IMG/VR virus record: IMGVR_UViG_3300025601_000057
Location: 1 to 36,695 of that record
DNA length: 36,695 bases
Reading direction: 5' to 3' (one strand)
Origin: a virus
Shown here piece after piece: positions 29,590 through 36,695 of the stretch. The translations under genes were made by a program, and so were the position numbers. The notes below the pieces were generated by a model that saw nothing but the letters and a program-made list of their open reading frames with translations, was not told the DNA's origin and did not search any database. Positions within the stretch are counted from its first letter, which is position 1; each line of letters opens with the position of its first letter.

Positions 29590-31608
29590 ATGGAATTAGA
29601 TCAAGACAAGTTTACGATTGAGCAGTCACTAGAAGGATGGGTAGGCGAGAAGTGCTTAGCATGGCGCGACAACTTTGAAGAGAACTATTCCCAACGCTTT
29701 GACGAGTACTACCGCCTCTGGCGTGGTCAATGGTCTGCTGAAGACAGAACGCGAGAGTCTGAGCGATCTAAGATTATTAGTCCTGCGTTACAACAAGCTG
29801 TTGAGTCTTCTGTAGCTGAGCTGGAAGAAGCTACCTTTGGTCGTGGTAAGTGGTTCGACCTCAAAGACGATAAGATGGATCAGAACCCAGAAGACATTGC
29901 GTTGCTTCGTGAGCTTCTATACGCTGACTTTAAAAGAAACCGCATCCGTAAAGGCGTTGCTGAGTGTATCTTGAATGCTGCCATCTTTGGTACAGGTATT
30001 GCTGAGATAGTCATTACAGAAGAGAAAGAGTTTCAACCAGCCACACAGCCTATTATGGACGGTGAGCTGACGGCAGTAGGTGTTAACATTGTTGACCGCA
30101 CTTGCGTTAAGCTGAACCCTATTATGCCACAGAACTTCCTTATTGATCCACTGGCTACGTCTGTTGAAGACGCTATGGGCTGTGCTGTCGATGAGTTTGT
30201 TTCTATGCACATTGTAGAGCAGCTCCAGGAGCAAGGTGTTTACCGCGAAGCTGAGATCTCTAATGCTTCCCCTGACTTTGACATTGAACCTGATCAAGAC
30301 CTTACCTCGTTTGATGAAGACAAAGTGCGTCTGACCAAATACTTTGGACTTGTTCCCCGCCACCTCCTTAACGAAGCTATGAAGGAAAGCGATGACGAAG
30401 AAGTTATAGAGTTTGATGACGAAGACGATAGCTACTACGTTGAAGCTGTTGTTGTCATAGCTAACGACGGTACTTTGCTCAAGGCTGAGAAGAACCCCTA
30501 CATGATGGGTGATCGACCTATTGTTGCATTCCCGTGGGATGTTGTTCCTAGCCGATTCTGGGGTCGTGGAGTATGTGAGAAAGGCTACAACAGTCAGAAG
30601 GCGTTAGACGCGGAACTACGCGCTCGTATTGATGCTCTTGCTCTCACTATCCACCCAATGATGGCAATGGACGCAAGTCGTATGCCTAGAGGCTCTAAGC
30701 CAGAGATTAGACCTGGTAAGATTATCCTTACCAACGGCGATCCTCGTGAGGTTCTACAGCCATTTAACTTTGGTCAAGTAGGTCAGGTTACCTTTGCACA
30801 GGCAGAGGCTCTACAACGTATGGTACAGACCGCTACAGGCGCTATAGACTCAGCCGGTACGTCAGGGTCTATTAACGGCGATGCGACCGCTGCGGGCATC
30901 TCTATGAGCTTAGGAGCGATCATTAAGCGTCACAAGCGCACATTGATTAACTTCCAAGAAGCTTTCCTGATACCTTTCGTTACAAAAGCAGCACACAGGT
31001 ATATGCAGTTTGAGCCTGAGATGTATCCAGTAGCTGACTACAAGTTTGAAACGTCTAGTAGCTTAGGTATCATTGCTCGTGAGTATGAAGTTACGCAGCT
31101 TGTACAGCTCCTGCAAACTATGTCTCCAGATACGCCAATGTACCCGCAATTGGTACAGTCAATCATTGACAACATGAACCTGTCTAACCGTGAAGAGCTT
31201 ATTGCATCTCTCAAGCAAGCTAATGAGCCTAATCCAGAAGCTCAACAAGCACAACAAGCTACTCAACAGGCTCAATTGCAGTTCCAGGCGTCACAAACCG
31301 CTGCTCTTAACGGTCAAGCCTCTGAATCACAAGCTAGAGCGCAGAAACTGGTTATGGAAACGCAGATTATGCCTCAAGAGCTTGAAATTAACCGTATTAA
31401 GGCTGTTACAACCAACCTGCAGGCGGGAGATACAGACGATAAAGAGTTTGAGAAGCGTTTAAAGATCTCTCAGCAGCTTCTAAAAGAGCGTGAAGTAGCT
31501 GTTAAAGAGGGTAACCCTGTCTCAGCAACTCCAGCACCTGCTGCGCAGCCACAGCCGCGACCAACTCCACAAGCAACCTTTCCACCACAAGGACAATTGC
31601 CGCAATGA
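29590..31608 (+). CDS. Portal protein (head-tail connector)
   Basis: A 672-residue protein in the place and size range of podovirus portals. Signature parts are the N-terminal WRDNFEENYSQRFDEYYRLWRGQW and IISPALQQAVESSVAELEEATFG, the central DRPIVAFPWDVVPSRFWGRG, and KALDAELRARIDALALTIHP. A Gln/Ala-rich helical C-terminus (QAQQATQQAQLQFQASQTAA) ends in a Pro/Gln tail. It forms the dodecameric ring at one capsid vertex. It follows terL by two bases and overlaps the next small gene as ATGA. Confidence 0.92.
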   Translation: MELDQDKFTIEQSLEGWVGEKCLAWRDNFEENYSQRFDEYYRLWRGQWSAEDRTRESERSKIISPALQQAVESSVAELEEATFGRGKWFDLKDDKMDQNPEDIALLRELLYADFKRNRIRKGVAECILNAAIFGTGIAEIVITEEKEFQPATQPIMDGELTAVGVNIVDRTCVKLNPIMPQNFLIDPLATSVEDAMGCAVDEFVSMHIVEQLQEQGVYREAEISNASPDFDIEPDQDLTSFDEDKVRLTKYFGLVPRHLLNEAMKESDDEEVIEFDDEDDSYYVEAVVVIANDGTLLKAEKNPYMMGDRPIVAFPWDVVPSRFWGRGVCEKGYNSQKALDAELRARIDALALTIHPMMAMDASRMPRGSKPEIRPGKIILTNGDPREVLQPFNFGQVGQVTFAQAEALQRMVQTATGAIDSAGTSGSINGDATAAGISMSLGAIIKRHKRTLINFQEAFLIPFVTKAAHRYMQFEPEMYPVADYKFETSSSLGIIAREYEVTQLVQLLQTMSPDTPMYPQLVQSIIDNMNLSNREELIASLKQANEPNPEAQQAQQATQQAQLQFQASQTAALNGQASESQARAQKLVMETQIMPQELEINRIKAVTTNLQAGDTDDKEFEKRLKISQQLLKEREVAVKEGNPVSATPAPAAQPQPRPTPQATFPPQGQLPQ

Positions 31609-31745
31609 TTACAGACAGAGACCTACAGCACGTAGTATCACAGGTAAACGCTAAGTTTGAAGAGTTATTTAAGCGTTTAGAGAAATTAGAGGCTAAAGAG
31701 GAGAAGCCCAATGGCAACGCCAAGAAAGGGCAAAGCAAAAGTTAA
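31605..31745 (+). CDS. 46-residue coiled-coil protein after the portal
   Basis: Read from ATG 31605 (ATGA overlap with the portal stop): MITDRDLQHVVSQVNAKFEE then LFKRLEKLEAKEEKPN and a basic tail. The heptad-like LFKRLEKLEA suggests a short coiled coil. It overlaps the next gene by 35 bases in another frame. Small proteins starting MITDRDLQ are seen after portals in marine podoviruses; function unknown. Confidence 0.7.
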   Translation: MITDRDLQHVVSQVNAKFEELFKRLEKLEAKEEKPNGNAKKGQSKS

Positions 31746-31965
31746 GGTTACCTCTAGCGGCAAGAAAGTAAGCTACGGACAGGCAGGTAAAGCCGAAGGC
31801 GGAGGTCCCCGCGTAAAACCAGGGACTTCCAAAGGCGACAGCTACTGTGCTAGAAGCTTAGGTATTAAGAAAGGCTTATCTAAAGACAAACAGAACGATC
31901 CCAACACTCCCAATAACCTTTCACGCAAGCGCTGGAAGTGTTCAGGAGCTAAGTCTAAAAAGTGA
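31711..31965 (+). CDS. Conserved small basic phage protein (DUF6321-like)
   Basis: An 84-residue, very basic protein (MATPRKGKAKVKVTSSGKKV) with the conserved block DSYCARSLGIKKGLSKDKQN and NTPNNLSRKRWKCSGAKS. I associate this block with DUF6321 (number from memory). The paired Cys and high charge suggest nucleic-acid binding or virion packing. A GAGGAG site precedes the ATG. Confidence 0.8.
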   Translation: MATPRKGKAKVKVTSSGKKVSYGQAGKAEGGGPRVKPGTSKGDSYCARSLGIKKGLSKDKQNDPNTPNNLSRKRWKCSGAKSKK

Positions 31966-31973
31966 GGTGTTAA

Positions 31974-32087
31974 ATGAAGTGTTCATCATGTGGCGGAAGC
32001 CATACAAAGAAAGGCAACAAGATGCCTATTAGAGGCCAACGGGCTGTAAAGAACAAAGCATCTGCAGCTAAAAAGAAGAAGAAATAG
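31974..32087 (+). CDS. 37-residue basic protein with CxxC motif
   Basis: Read from ATG 31974: MKCSSCGGSHTKKGNKMPIR then a Lys/Ala-rich end (KKKKK). One CSSC pair. A GAGGTG site lies upstream. It is the last gene before an internal promoter. It looks like half a zinc ribbon with a basic tail; function unknown. Confidence 0.6.
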   Translation: MKCSSCGGSHTKKGNKMPIRGQRAVKNKASAAKKKKK

Positions 32088-32090
32088 TAC

Positions 32091-32119
32091 TTGACTTTTA
32101 AGTGAAAGTGTGCTATAAT
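32091..32119 (+). promoter_or_regulatory. Sigma-70 promoter of the capsid cluster
   Basis: TTGACT (32091-32096), 17-bp spacer, TATAAT (32114-32119) with extended -10 TGC. The leader is about 36 bases. It should add transcription of the scaffold and capsid genes. No palindrome follows it. Confidence 0.88.
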
Positions 32120-32161
32120 ACATCAGTAATTCAACTAAACTGTCCTTAATGGAGAAACAGT

Positions 32162-32419
32162 ATGATCGATAAAGAACTTGAGCAATACTACACTGTGTAC
32201 CGTGAAATGTTTATGACACCTGGTTGGAAGCAGCTCCAGGAAGATCTAGCACAGAATGCAGGTATTGTTAACTCAGTTGAAGCGTGTAAAGATGGCGATA
32301 ATCTGCATTTCCGTAAAGGTCAACTTGCAATCTTAGCCAACTTAATCAACTTAGAAGCTCAGATTAAAGCAGCAGAAGAACAAGCAAATGAAGAAGAAGA
32401 GCTAGAAGAGGCTGCATAA
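32162..32419 (+). CDS. Small acidic conserved hypothetical protein
   Basis: An 85-residue protein (MIDKELEQYYTVYREMFMTP; GWKQLQEDLAQNAGIVNSVE; acidic tail EEEELEEAA), mostly helical. It is first in the capsid transcription unit and ends overlapping the next start (TAATG). Similar proteins sit between portal and scaffold genes in T7-like marine phages; no function known to me. Confidence 0.75.
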   Translation: MIDKELEQYYTVYREMFMTPGWKQLQEDLAQNAGIVNSVEACKDGDNLHFRKGQLAILANLINLEAQIKAAEEQANEEEELEEAA

Positions 32420-32649
32420 TGGCCTTGCTCTTTGATTTTGAATGTTCAGGTGGACACATAGAAGAACACTTTGTATCTTCGGATACTAGAGAAGTTACTT
32501 GTCCACACTGCAAAAGAATAGCAACAAGGATTCAATCTCCTGTGCGCTCAGCGCTTGATCCGATCTCTGGTGATTTTAACGGTGCTACCGATAAATGGAT
32601 GAGGAACCGCGCACAGAAGCTAAAGCAAGAACAGAAGGCTAACTCGTAA
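32419..32649 (+). CDS. Small zinc-ribbon protein (FmdB-like)
   Basis: A 76-residue protein with FDFECSGGHIEEHFVSS and TCPHCKRIATRIQSP, i.e. a Cys...Cys-x-x-Cys ribbon like FmdB-type regulatory proteins, then a basic helical tail (WMRNRAQKLKQEQKANS). The first half-site is Cys-Ser-Gly-Gly-His, so the fourth ligand may be His. Role unknown; position between small acidic and scaffold genes suggests a head-assembly accessory. Confidence 0.75.
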   Translation: MALLFDFECSGGHIEEHFVSSDTREVTCPHCKRIATRIQSPVRSALDPISGDFNGATDKWMRNRAQKLKQEQKANS

Positions 32650-32703
32650 GAACCCTTCTATACAACTTACCTCCATAATGAGAGTACTCACGGAGTTTTA
32701 ATA

Positions 32704-33477
32704 ATGGCAACACTACTAGACGAGCGTCTTGAAGACGAAAATGAAGAAGCATCTAATTTTGAAGAGACTCAAGAAGAGATTCAAGAGCAACCTCCTCAAG
32801 AAGACGAAATCCCTGAGAAATACCAAGGAAAATCAACTGCTGATATTGTAAGGATGCACCAGGAAGCTGAGAAGCTTCTAGGAAAGCAAAGCGGTGAAGT
32901 AGGGGAGCTTCGGAAAGTAGTCGATAGTTATATTCAGACACAACTCGACACAACAACAACACCAGAACCTGACGAAGATATAGACTTTTTCTCAGACCCC
33001 GAAAAGGCAGTCGAGAGAGCTATTAACAATCATCCTAAGATGAAGCAAGCCGAAGCCGTTACACAGCAATACCAGAAGCAATCAGCAATGACTCAGTTGG
33101 AGAAGAAACACCCTGACATGAGCACAGTGCTACAAGATTCTAAGTTTGTTGAATGGATTAAAGCTTCTAAGATTAGGACTCAGCTCTTTGCACAGGCAGA
33201 CAAGCAGTATGACTATGAAGCTGCAGATGAACTTTTCACTAATTGGAAGGAACGTCAAGGAATAGTAGCTCAGACTGTAGCTAATGAGAAGGCAGAAAGA
33301 AAAACTGCAATTAAGACTGCATCAACAGGCAACACCAAAGGAAGTGGTGAGCAGCAGTCTCGTAAAGTTTATAGACGCGCCGACATTATTAAACTCATGC
33401 AGGACGATCCTGATCGGTATTTATCCTTGTCTGATGAGATCATGCAAGCATACCAGGAAGGGAGAGTCCGCAACTAA
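32704..33477 (+). CDS. Capsid scaffolding protein
   Basis: A 257-residue, strongly acidic N-terminal protein (LDERLEDENEEASNFEETQE; IPEKYQGKSTADIVRMHQEA) with long helical middle and a basic C-terminus (QSRKVYRRADIIKLMQDDPD; EIMQAYQEGRVRN). The 'EKYQGKSxxDIVxMHQEAEKLLG' pattern and the place directly before the major capsid gene are typical of podovirus scaffolds (T7 gp9 equivalent), which shape the prohead and then leave. The basic end would contact the coat protein. Confidence 0.9.
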   Translation: MATLLDERLEDENEEASNFEETQEEIQEQPPQEDEIPEKYQGKSTADIVRMHQEAEKLLGKQSGEVGELRKVVDSYIQTQLDTTTTPEPDEDIDFFSDPEKAVERAINNHPKMKQAEAVTQQYQKQSAMTQLEKKHPDMSTVLQDSKFVEWIKASKIRTQLFAQADKQYDYEAADELFTNWKERQGIVAQTVANEKAERKTAIKTASTGNTKGSGEQQSRKVYRRADIIKLMQDDPDRYLSLSDEIMQAYQEGRVRN

Positions 33478-33502
33478 ACTCTTATTATAGGAAATAAACA
33501 AC

Positions 33503-34435
33503 ATGGCAACTTCAGTATATCCCAATATGGGCGGAGCAGTGACTAACACTAGCGCCGCTAAGTTCATCCCTGAAATCTGGAGCGACGAAGTAATCGCTGC
33601 ATACAAGTCTAACCTCATTATGGCTAACGCCGTTAAGAAGATGAGCATGACTGGTAAGAAAGGTGATGTCATTCACGTACCTAAGCCTACTCGTGGTCAG
33701 GCTCACGCCAAAGCTGCTGGCACTGCTGTAACCATCCAGAACACTGTTGAGTCAGAAGTTCTGATCACTATCAACAAGCACTTTGAATTCTCTCGTTTGA
33801 TCGAAGACATTACCGAAGTACAGGCTCTTGCTTCTCTTCGTCAGTTCTACACTGGTGATGCAGGCTATGGTCTGGCTAAGCAGGTTGATGACGATCTGTT
33901 TGAGCTTGGTAAGTCTTTCGGTAACGGTGACGGTTCTTCTTGGGTCAACACTGGTTCTTACCAGATTAACACTTCTTCCGGTGCTCTTGAAGCATATGAC
34001 GCTGATGGCACTGCTGACGTTGGTGCTTTCTCTGACGCGGTTTTCCGTGGTTTGATTCAGAAGATGGATGACGCAGACGTTCCTATGGATGGTCGTACTT
34101 TCGTTGTGCCACCTTCTTTGCGCAACGCAATCATGGGTGTTGAGCGTTATAACTCTGCTGACTTCGTAGACGGCAAAGGCACTGTTACTGGCAAGATCGG
34201 TAACCTATACGGTGTTGACGTTCTTGTATCTAGCAACGTACCTACTCTTGAGACTGGCGTTCGTGGCGCACAGCTTATCCACAAGGACACCAATGTTCTT
34301 GCAGAGCAGCAGGGTGTTCGTTCACAGACTCAGTACAAACAGGAGTTCTTGGGAACTTTGTACACTGCTGATACTCTGTACGGCACTCAGGTTATGCGTC
34401 CAGAAGCAGGCTTTACCCTAGCAGTCTTAGGCTAA
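33503..34435 (+). CDS. Major capsid protein
   Basis: A 310-residue HK97-fold-type coat protein. The N-terminus (NTSAAKFIPEIWSDEVIAAY; ANAVKKMSMTGKKGDVIHVP) and VESEVLITINKHFEFSRLIE are typical of podovirus coat proteins, and FVVPPSLRNAIMGVERYNSAD belongs to the peripheral domain. Arginine is coded only by CGT/CGC, unlike the AGA-rich neighbours, which fits very high expression. A strong terminator follows. A GGAAA-type site lies upstream of the ATG. Confidence 0.93.
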   Translation: MATSVYPNMGGAVTNTSAAKFIPEIWSDEVIAAYKSNLIMANAVKKMSMTGKKGDVIHVPKPTRGQAHAKAAGTAVTIQNTVESEVLITINKHFEFSRLIEDITEVQALASLRQFYTGDAGYGLAKQVDDDLFELGKSFGNGDGSSWVNTGSYQINTSSGALEAYDADGTADVGAFSDAVFRGLIQKMDDADVPMDGRTFVVPPSLRNAIMGVERYNSADFVDGKGTVTGKIGNLYGVDVLVSSNVPTLETGVRGAQLIHKDTNVLAEQQGVRSQTQYKQEFLGTLYTADTLYGTQVMRPEAGFTLAVLG

Positions 34436-34449
34436 GCAAGTAACAAACT

Positions 34450-34485
34450 GGGGATTCTTCGGAGTCCCCTTTCTTTTCTTTTGTT
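34450..34485 (+). terminator. Rho-independent terminator with UUCG tetraloop after the capsid gene
   Basis: GGGGATTC (34450-34457), loop TTCG, GAGTCCCC (34462-34469): 8-bp stem with one wobble pair, then a T-rich tail (34470-34485). It likely lets capsid mRNA dominate, with read-through to the fibre genes. Confidence 0.92.
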
Positions 34486-34500
34486 TCCGTAGGAGCTACA

Positions 34501-35517
34501 ATGGCTATATTTAGAGGAGATGGAGGTGCTGGAGATTCCAACACAGACTCCACTCTTAACTTAGTTACTGCCCAAGCTGTTATAGCCACTACGAAAGCAA
34601 GCGATGCAGCCGCTAGTGCCGTAAGTGCTAGTGACTCAGCTACAAGTGCAACAACATCTAAAGATGCAGCAGCTACCTCAGCTACCAATGCAGCTAACTC
34701 TGCACAAGGTGTTGAGAGCGCTGCCACAGCGGCCACAGCAAGTGCTACAGCAGCGTCTACGTCAGAAACTAACGCAGCCACAAGCGCCACAGCGTCAGCT
34801 ACATCAGCTACAGCTGCTAGTGCCTCTCAGACAGCTTCTAGTGCCTCTGAGAGCAACGCAAGCACATCGGCCACCACTGCCACTACTAAAGCCTCAGAAG
34901 CGGCTACAAGCGCATCTAATGCGTCTACAAGCGCTTCTACGGCAACGACCAAAGCATCAGAGGCGGCGACTAGTGCAAGCAATGCCTCAACCTCCGAAAG
35001 CAATGCTGCTACGTCAGCCTCTGGTGCATCTACTTCCGCTACAAACGCAGCTAACTCTGCAACAGCATCTGCTGCCTCTGCTAGCGGTGCTGCTACATCT
35101 GCTACTAACGCTGCTAACAGTGCTACAGCGGCTGGTACGTCTGAGACTAACGCAGCAACAAGTGCTACAAGTGCTTCTACTAGCGCAACAGCAGCTGCAG
35201 CCTCTGAGACAGCAGCAGCGACTAGTGCAACTACAGCCATAACTAAGGCTAGTGAATCTAGTACCTCAGCAGCTAACGCAGCTACAAGCGCATCTACGGC
35301 CTCTACACAGGCTACTAATGCAGCCACTAGCGCAACTGCTGCGGCTAACAGTGCTACAGCTGCTTCTACCAGCGAGACTAACGCAGCTACATCAGAGACT
35401 AACGCAGCTGGCAGTGCTACATCAGCAGCTAACAGTGCAGCAGCAGCTATAGTAACTCTTTCTAATCTTAACGCAGACAACATGACTACTGGTACACTCA
35501 ACGGTGGAACTTACTAA
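34501..35517 (+). CDS. Ala/Ser/Thr-repeat tail-fibre-type protein
   Basis: A 338-residue protein: MAIFRGDGGAGDSNTDSTLN (virion-attachment-like start), then ~280 residues of ASxSATxAxxSAT repeats like those of lambda Stf and other side-tail fibres, and a short end (LSNLNADNMTTGTLNGGTY). The repeats would form a long triple-stranded rod. It starts after the capsid terminator with a TAGGAGC ribosome-binding site and lies 12 bases before the main fibre gene. It probably joins virion and receptor-binding fibre. The open frames on the opposite strand are by-products of the repeat. Confidence 0.75.
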   Translation: MAIFRGDGGAGDSNTDSTLNLVTAQAVIATTKASDAAASAVSASDSATSATTSKDAAATSATNAANSAQGVESAATAATASATAASTSETNAATSATASATSATAASASQTASSASESNASTSATTATTKASEAATSASNASTSASTATTKASEAATSASNASTSESNAATSASGASTSATNAANSATASAASASGAATSATNAANSATAAGTSETNAATSATSASTSATAAAASETAAATSATTAITKASESSTSAANAATSASTASTQATNAATSATAAANSATAASTSETNAATSETNAAGSATSAANSAAAAIVTLSNLNADNMTTGTLNGGTY

Positions 35518-35529
35518 AGGTATTTAAAC

Positions 35530-36695
35530 ATGGCAACAAAAATTGTAACTAAAAATAGCTCCACAGCTTCGAGCGTACCTACAGCAGCGCAGCTTGTTCA
35601 AGGAGAGCTGGCGGTCAACGTAGCGGACAAGCGGCTATATACTGAAGATAACGCAGGTGCTGTTGTTTTGCTGGCTGACGGCACTAAGCTAGATGGCATT
35701 GAAGCCTTAGCAGATGTTACAGATGTAACCAACGTCACAGCCGCTGGTGCTTTGATGGACTCAGAGCTTACTAGCATTGCAAGCGTTAAAGCTCTTGACC
35801 AAGGCGTAGCTACTACTGATAGCCCTACGTTTGCGGCAATAGACGTTACCGGCACAGCCACGATGGATGGGCTTTTGGTTGAAGGAGAAACAGCAGGTCA
35901 AGGGGCTTCTATAGAAGTACACGCAACTACTGCAGAGTTTGGTGATGCTCTTTTAATTGCAAAATCAGATAACGCAAGTGATTCTATTCATGCAGGAGTA
36001 AAGATTCAGGGAAGTAACAATCCTTTTTACATCTATCAATCTAACGGCTCGAACACTAATAAGTTAAGGTTTAATTATAATTCGATGTCCGATGCAGGTG
36101 GTCAAATGACTATAGCTTCCAACGGAGACATCAGTTTCTACGAGGACACAGGCACAACGGCTAAGTTCTTCTGGGATGCGTCTGCGGAGTCTTTAGCGCT
36201 TTCAGGCACTGGCGGTTTAGACATCGCAGGCAACATAGACGTAGATGGCGTTACTCACTTGGACGTTGTGGATATAGATGGCGCTGTGGCTATGGCTAGT
36301 ACATTGGCTGTGTCGAGTGATGTAGGCTTACATAGCGGCTCTACTCTTTCTATCGGAGGCACTGCAACAAGCTCAACAGCAATAGGTTCACTAGGTAATA
36401 CGGCAGGTGTGCTCACAATAGATACTGATGGTACTCGATCAATCAACCTCTCCACAGGAGGCACAGTACGGTTGTTTGTTAGTGGCGCAGACGGCTCACT
36501 CAGCACCCCAACATTAGGAACCTCCAACGTCCGCTTTGGCGTAAACGCAGGTAACTCCATCATCGCGGATGGTAACTACAATACTCTTGTGGGTGATGAG
36601 GCAGGTACTGCTATTACTACTGGTGATGTAAATACATTTGTAGGTTACTCCGCAGGTGCCGCGACTACTACAGGAGGTTCAAACTCGGGTTTTGG
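35530..36695 (+). CDS. Tail fibre protein, N-terminal part (3' truncated by window edge)
   Basis: The frame is open from ATG 35530 (AAAGG site upstream) to the end, 388 codons plus two bases. It opens MATKIVTKNSSTASSVPTAA and QLVQGELAVNVADKRLYTED, a common marine phage fibre start, followed by beta repeats (ITDVTGTATMDGLL-type, VDGVTHLDVVDIDG) and a glycine-rich 'NTLVGDEAG...NTFVGYSAGAATTTGG' repeat at the end. Residues ~155-220 match the start of the fibre fragment at bases 3-200. The C-terminal part is most likely the S74-type fragment at 3-1526 or a variant of it. Confidence 0.88.
   Translation, partial: MATKIVTKNSSTASSVPTAAQLVQGELAVNVADKRLYTEDNAGAVVLLADGTKLDGIEALADVTDVTNVTAAGALMDSELTSIASVKALDQGVATTDSPTFAAIDVTGTATMDGLLVEGETAGQGASIEVHATTAEFGDALLIAKSDNASDSIHAGVKIQGSNNPFYIYQSNGSNTNKLRFNYNSMSDAGGQMTIASNGDISFYEDTGTTAKFFWDASAESLALSGTGGLDIAGNIDVDGVTHLDVVDIDGAVAMASTLAVSSDVGLHSGSTLSIGGTATSSTAIGSLGNTAGVLTIDTDGTRSINLSTGGTVRLFVSGADGSLSTPTLGTSNVRFGVNAGNSIIADGNYNTLVGDEAGTAITTGDVNTFVGYSAGAATTTGGSNSGF
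35990..36189 (+). repeat. 200-bp direct repeat, copy B (partner 1-200)
   Basis: Same segment as 1-200 with two base differences, in the same reading frame. The sequence after 36189 differs completely from that after 200. Confidence 0.95.

Noticed and set aside
34625-35501. Long frames in other frames over the Ala/Ser/Thr repeat
   Set aside because: Repeat shadows; composition is an artefact of the GCT/ACA codons on the coding strand.
1-36695. Phage RNA polymerase, integrase, tRNA genes
   Set aside because: No gene product in the window shows the motifs and no cloverleaf was seen; the short fibre stretch missing at the ends is unlikely to hide them.

Overview
This window is most of the genome of a lytic, T7-like podovirus of a marine-type bacterium. 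The signs are a podovirus virion set (terminase, portal, scaffold, HK97-type major capsid protein, two tail tube/nozzle proteins, three internal-protein candidates, tail fibres), a T7-style replication set (family A DNA polymerase, primase-helicase, FEN-type 5'-3' exonuclease, ssDNA-binding protein) and a cobalamin-dependent class II ribonucleotide reductase. I find no integrase, repressor/lysogeny module, phage RNA polymerase, tRNA gene, CRISPR array or IS element. The combination of class II RNR, no RNA polymerase and two opposing arms resembles the 'cobavirus' group of Rhodobacteraceae podoviruses; that placement is inference from memory, and the host cannot be fixed from the sequence.

Layout. 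The window opens and closes inside tail-fibre coding sequence: bases 3-1526 are a fibre C-terminus with an S74 chaperone, and 35530-36695 are a fibre N-terminus that runs off the edge. The natural order is therefore: control region (about 26.85-27.58 kb), then the rightward late arm (small terminase, M15 endolysin, large terminase, portal, small genes, scaffold, capsid, fibre genes; 27.6-36.7 kb), which continues at base 3 with the fibre end, lysis-type membrane proteins, a 1349-aa coiled-coil/collagen-like protein, the tail tube proteins and internal proteins, ending at 14.8 kb. The leftward arm runs from about 26.99 kb down to 14.88 kb: small early genes, primase-helicase, polymerase, ssDNA-binding protein, exonuclease, HNH nucleases, metallophosphoesterase, DUF3310 protein, small genes and finally nrdJ. 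The two arms converge on one bidirectional terminator (14803-14835).

Regulation. Recognisable sigma-70 promoters (TTGACT/TTGACA, 16-18 bp, TATAAT) lie before the late arm, before the capsid cluster, before the ssDNA-binding protein and before the early arm. This fits transcription by host RNA polymerase. Perfect palindromes sit at the predicted start site of several of them. The control region also holds two tandem DnaA boxes and a recurring CTATAGAG element, making it a candidate origin and switch. One strong promoter (25028-25055) points against the early genes.

Genes are packed tightly, with ATGA/TAATG stop-start overlaps throughout. I added eight small genes of 17-55 codons and two possible micro-ORFs (14 and 11 codons) by reading the sequence directly. 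Many of the small early genes have no function I can name.
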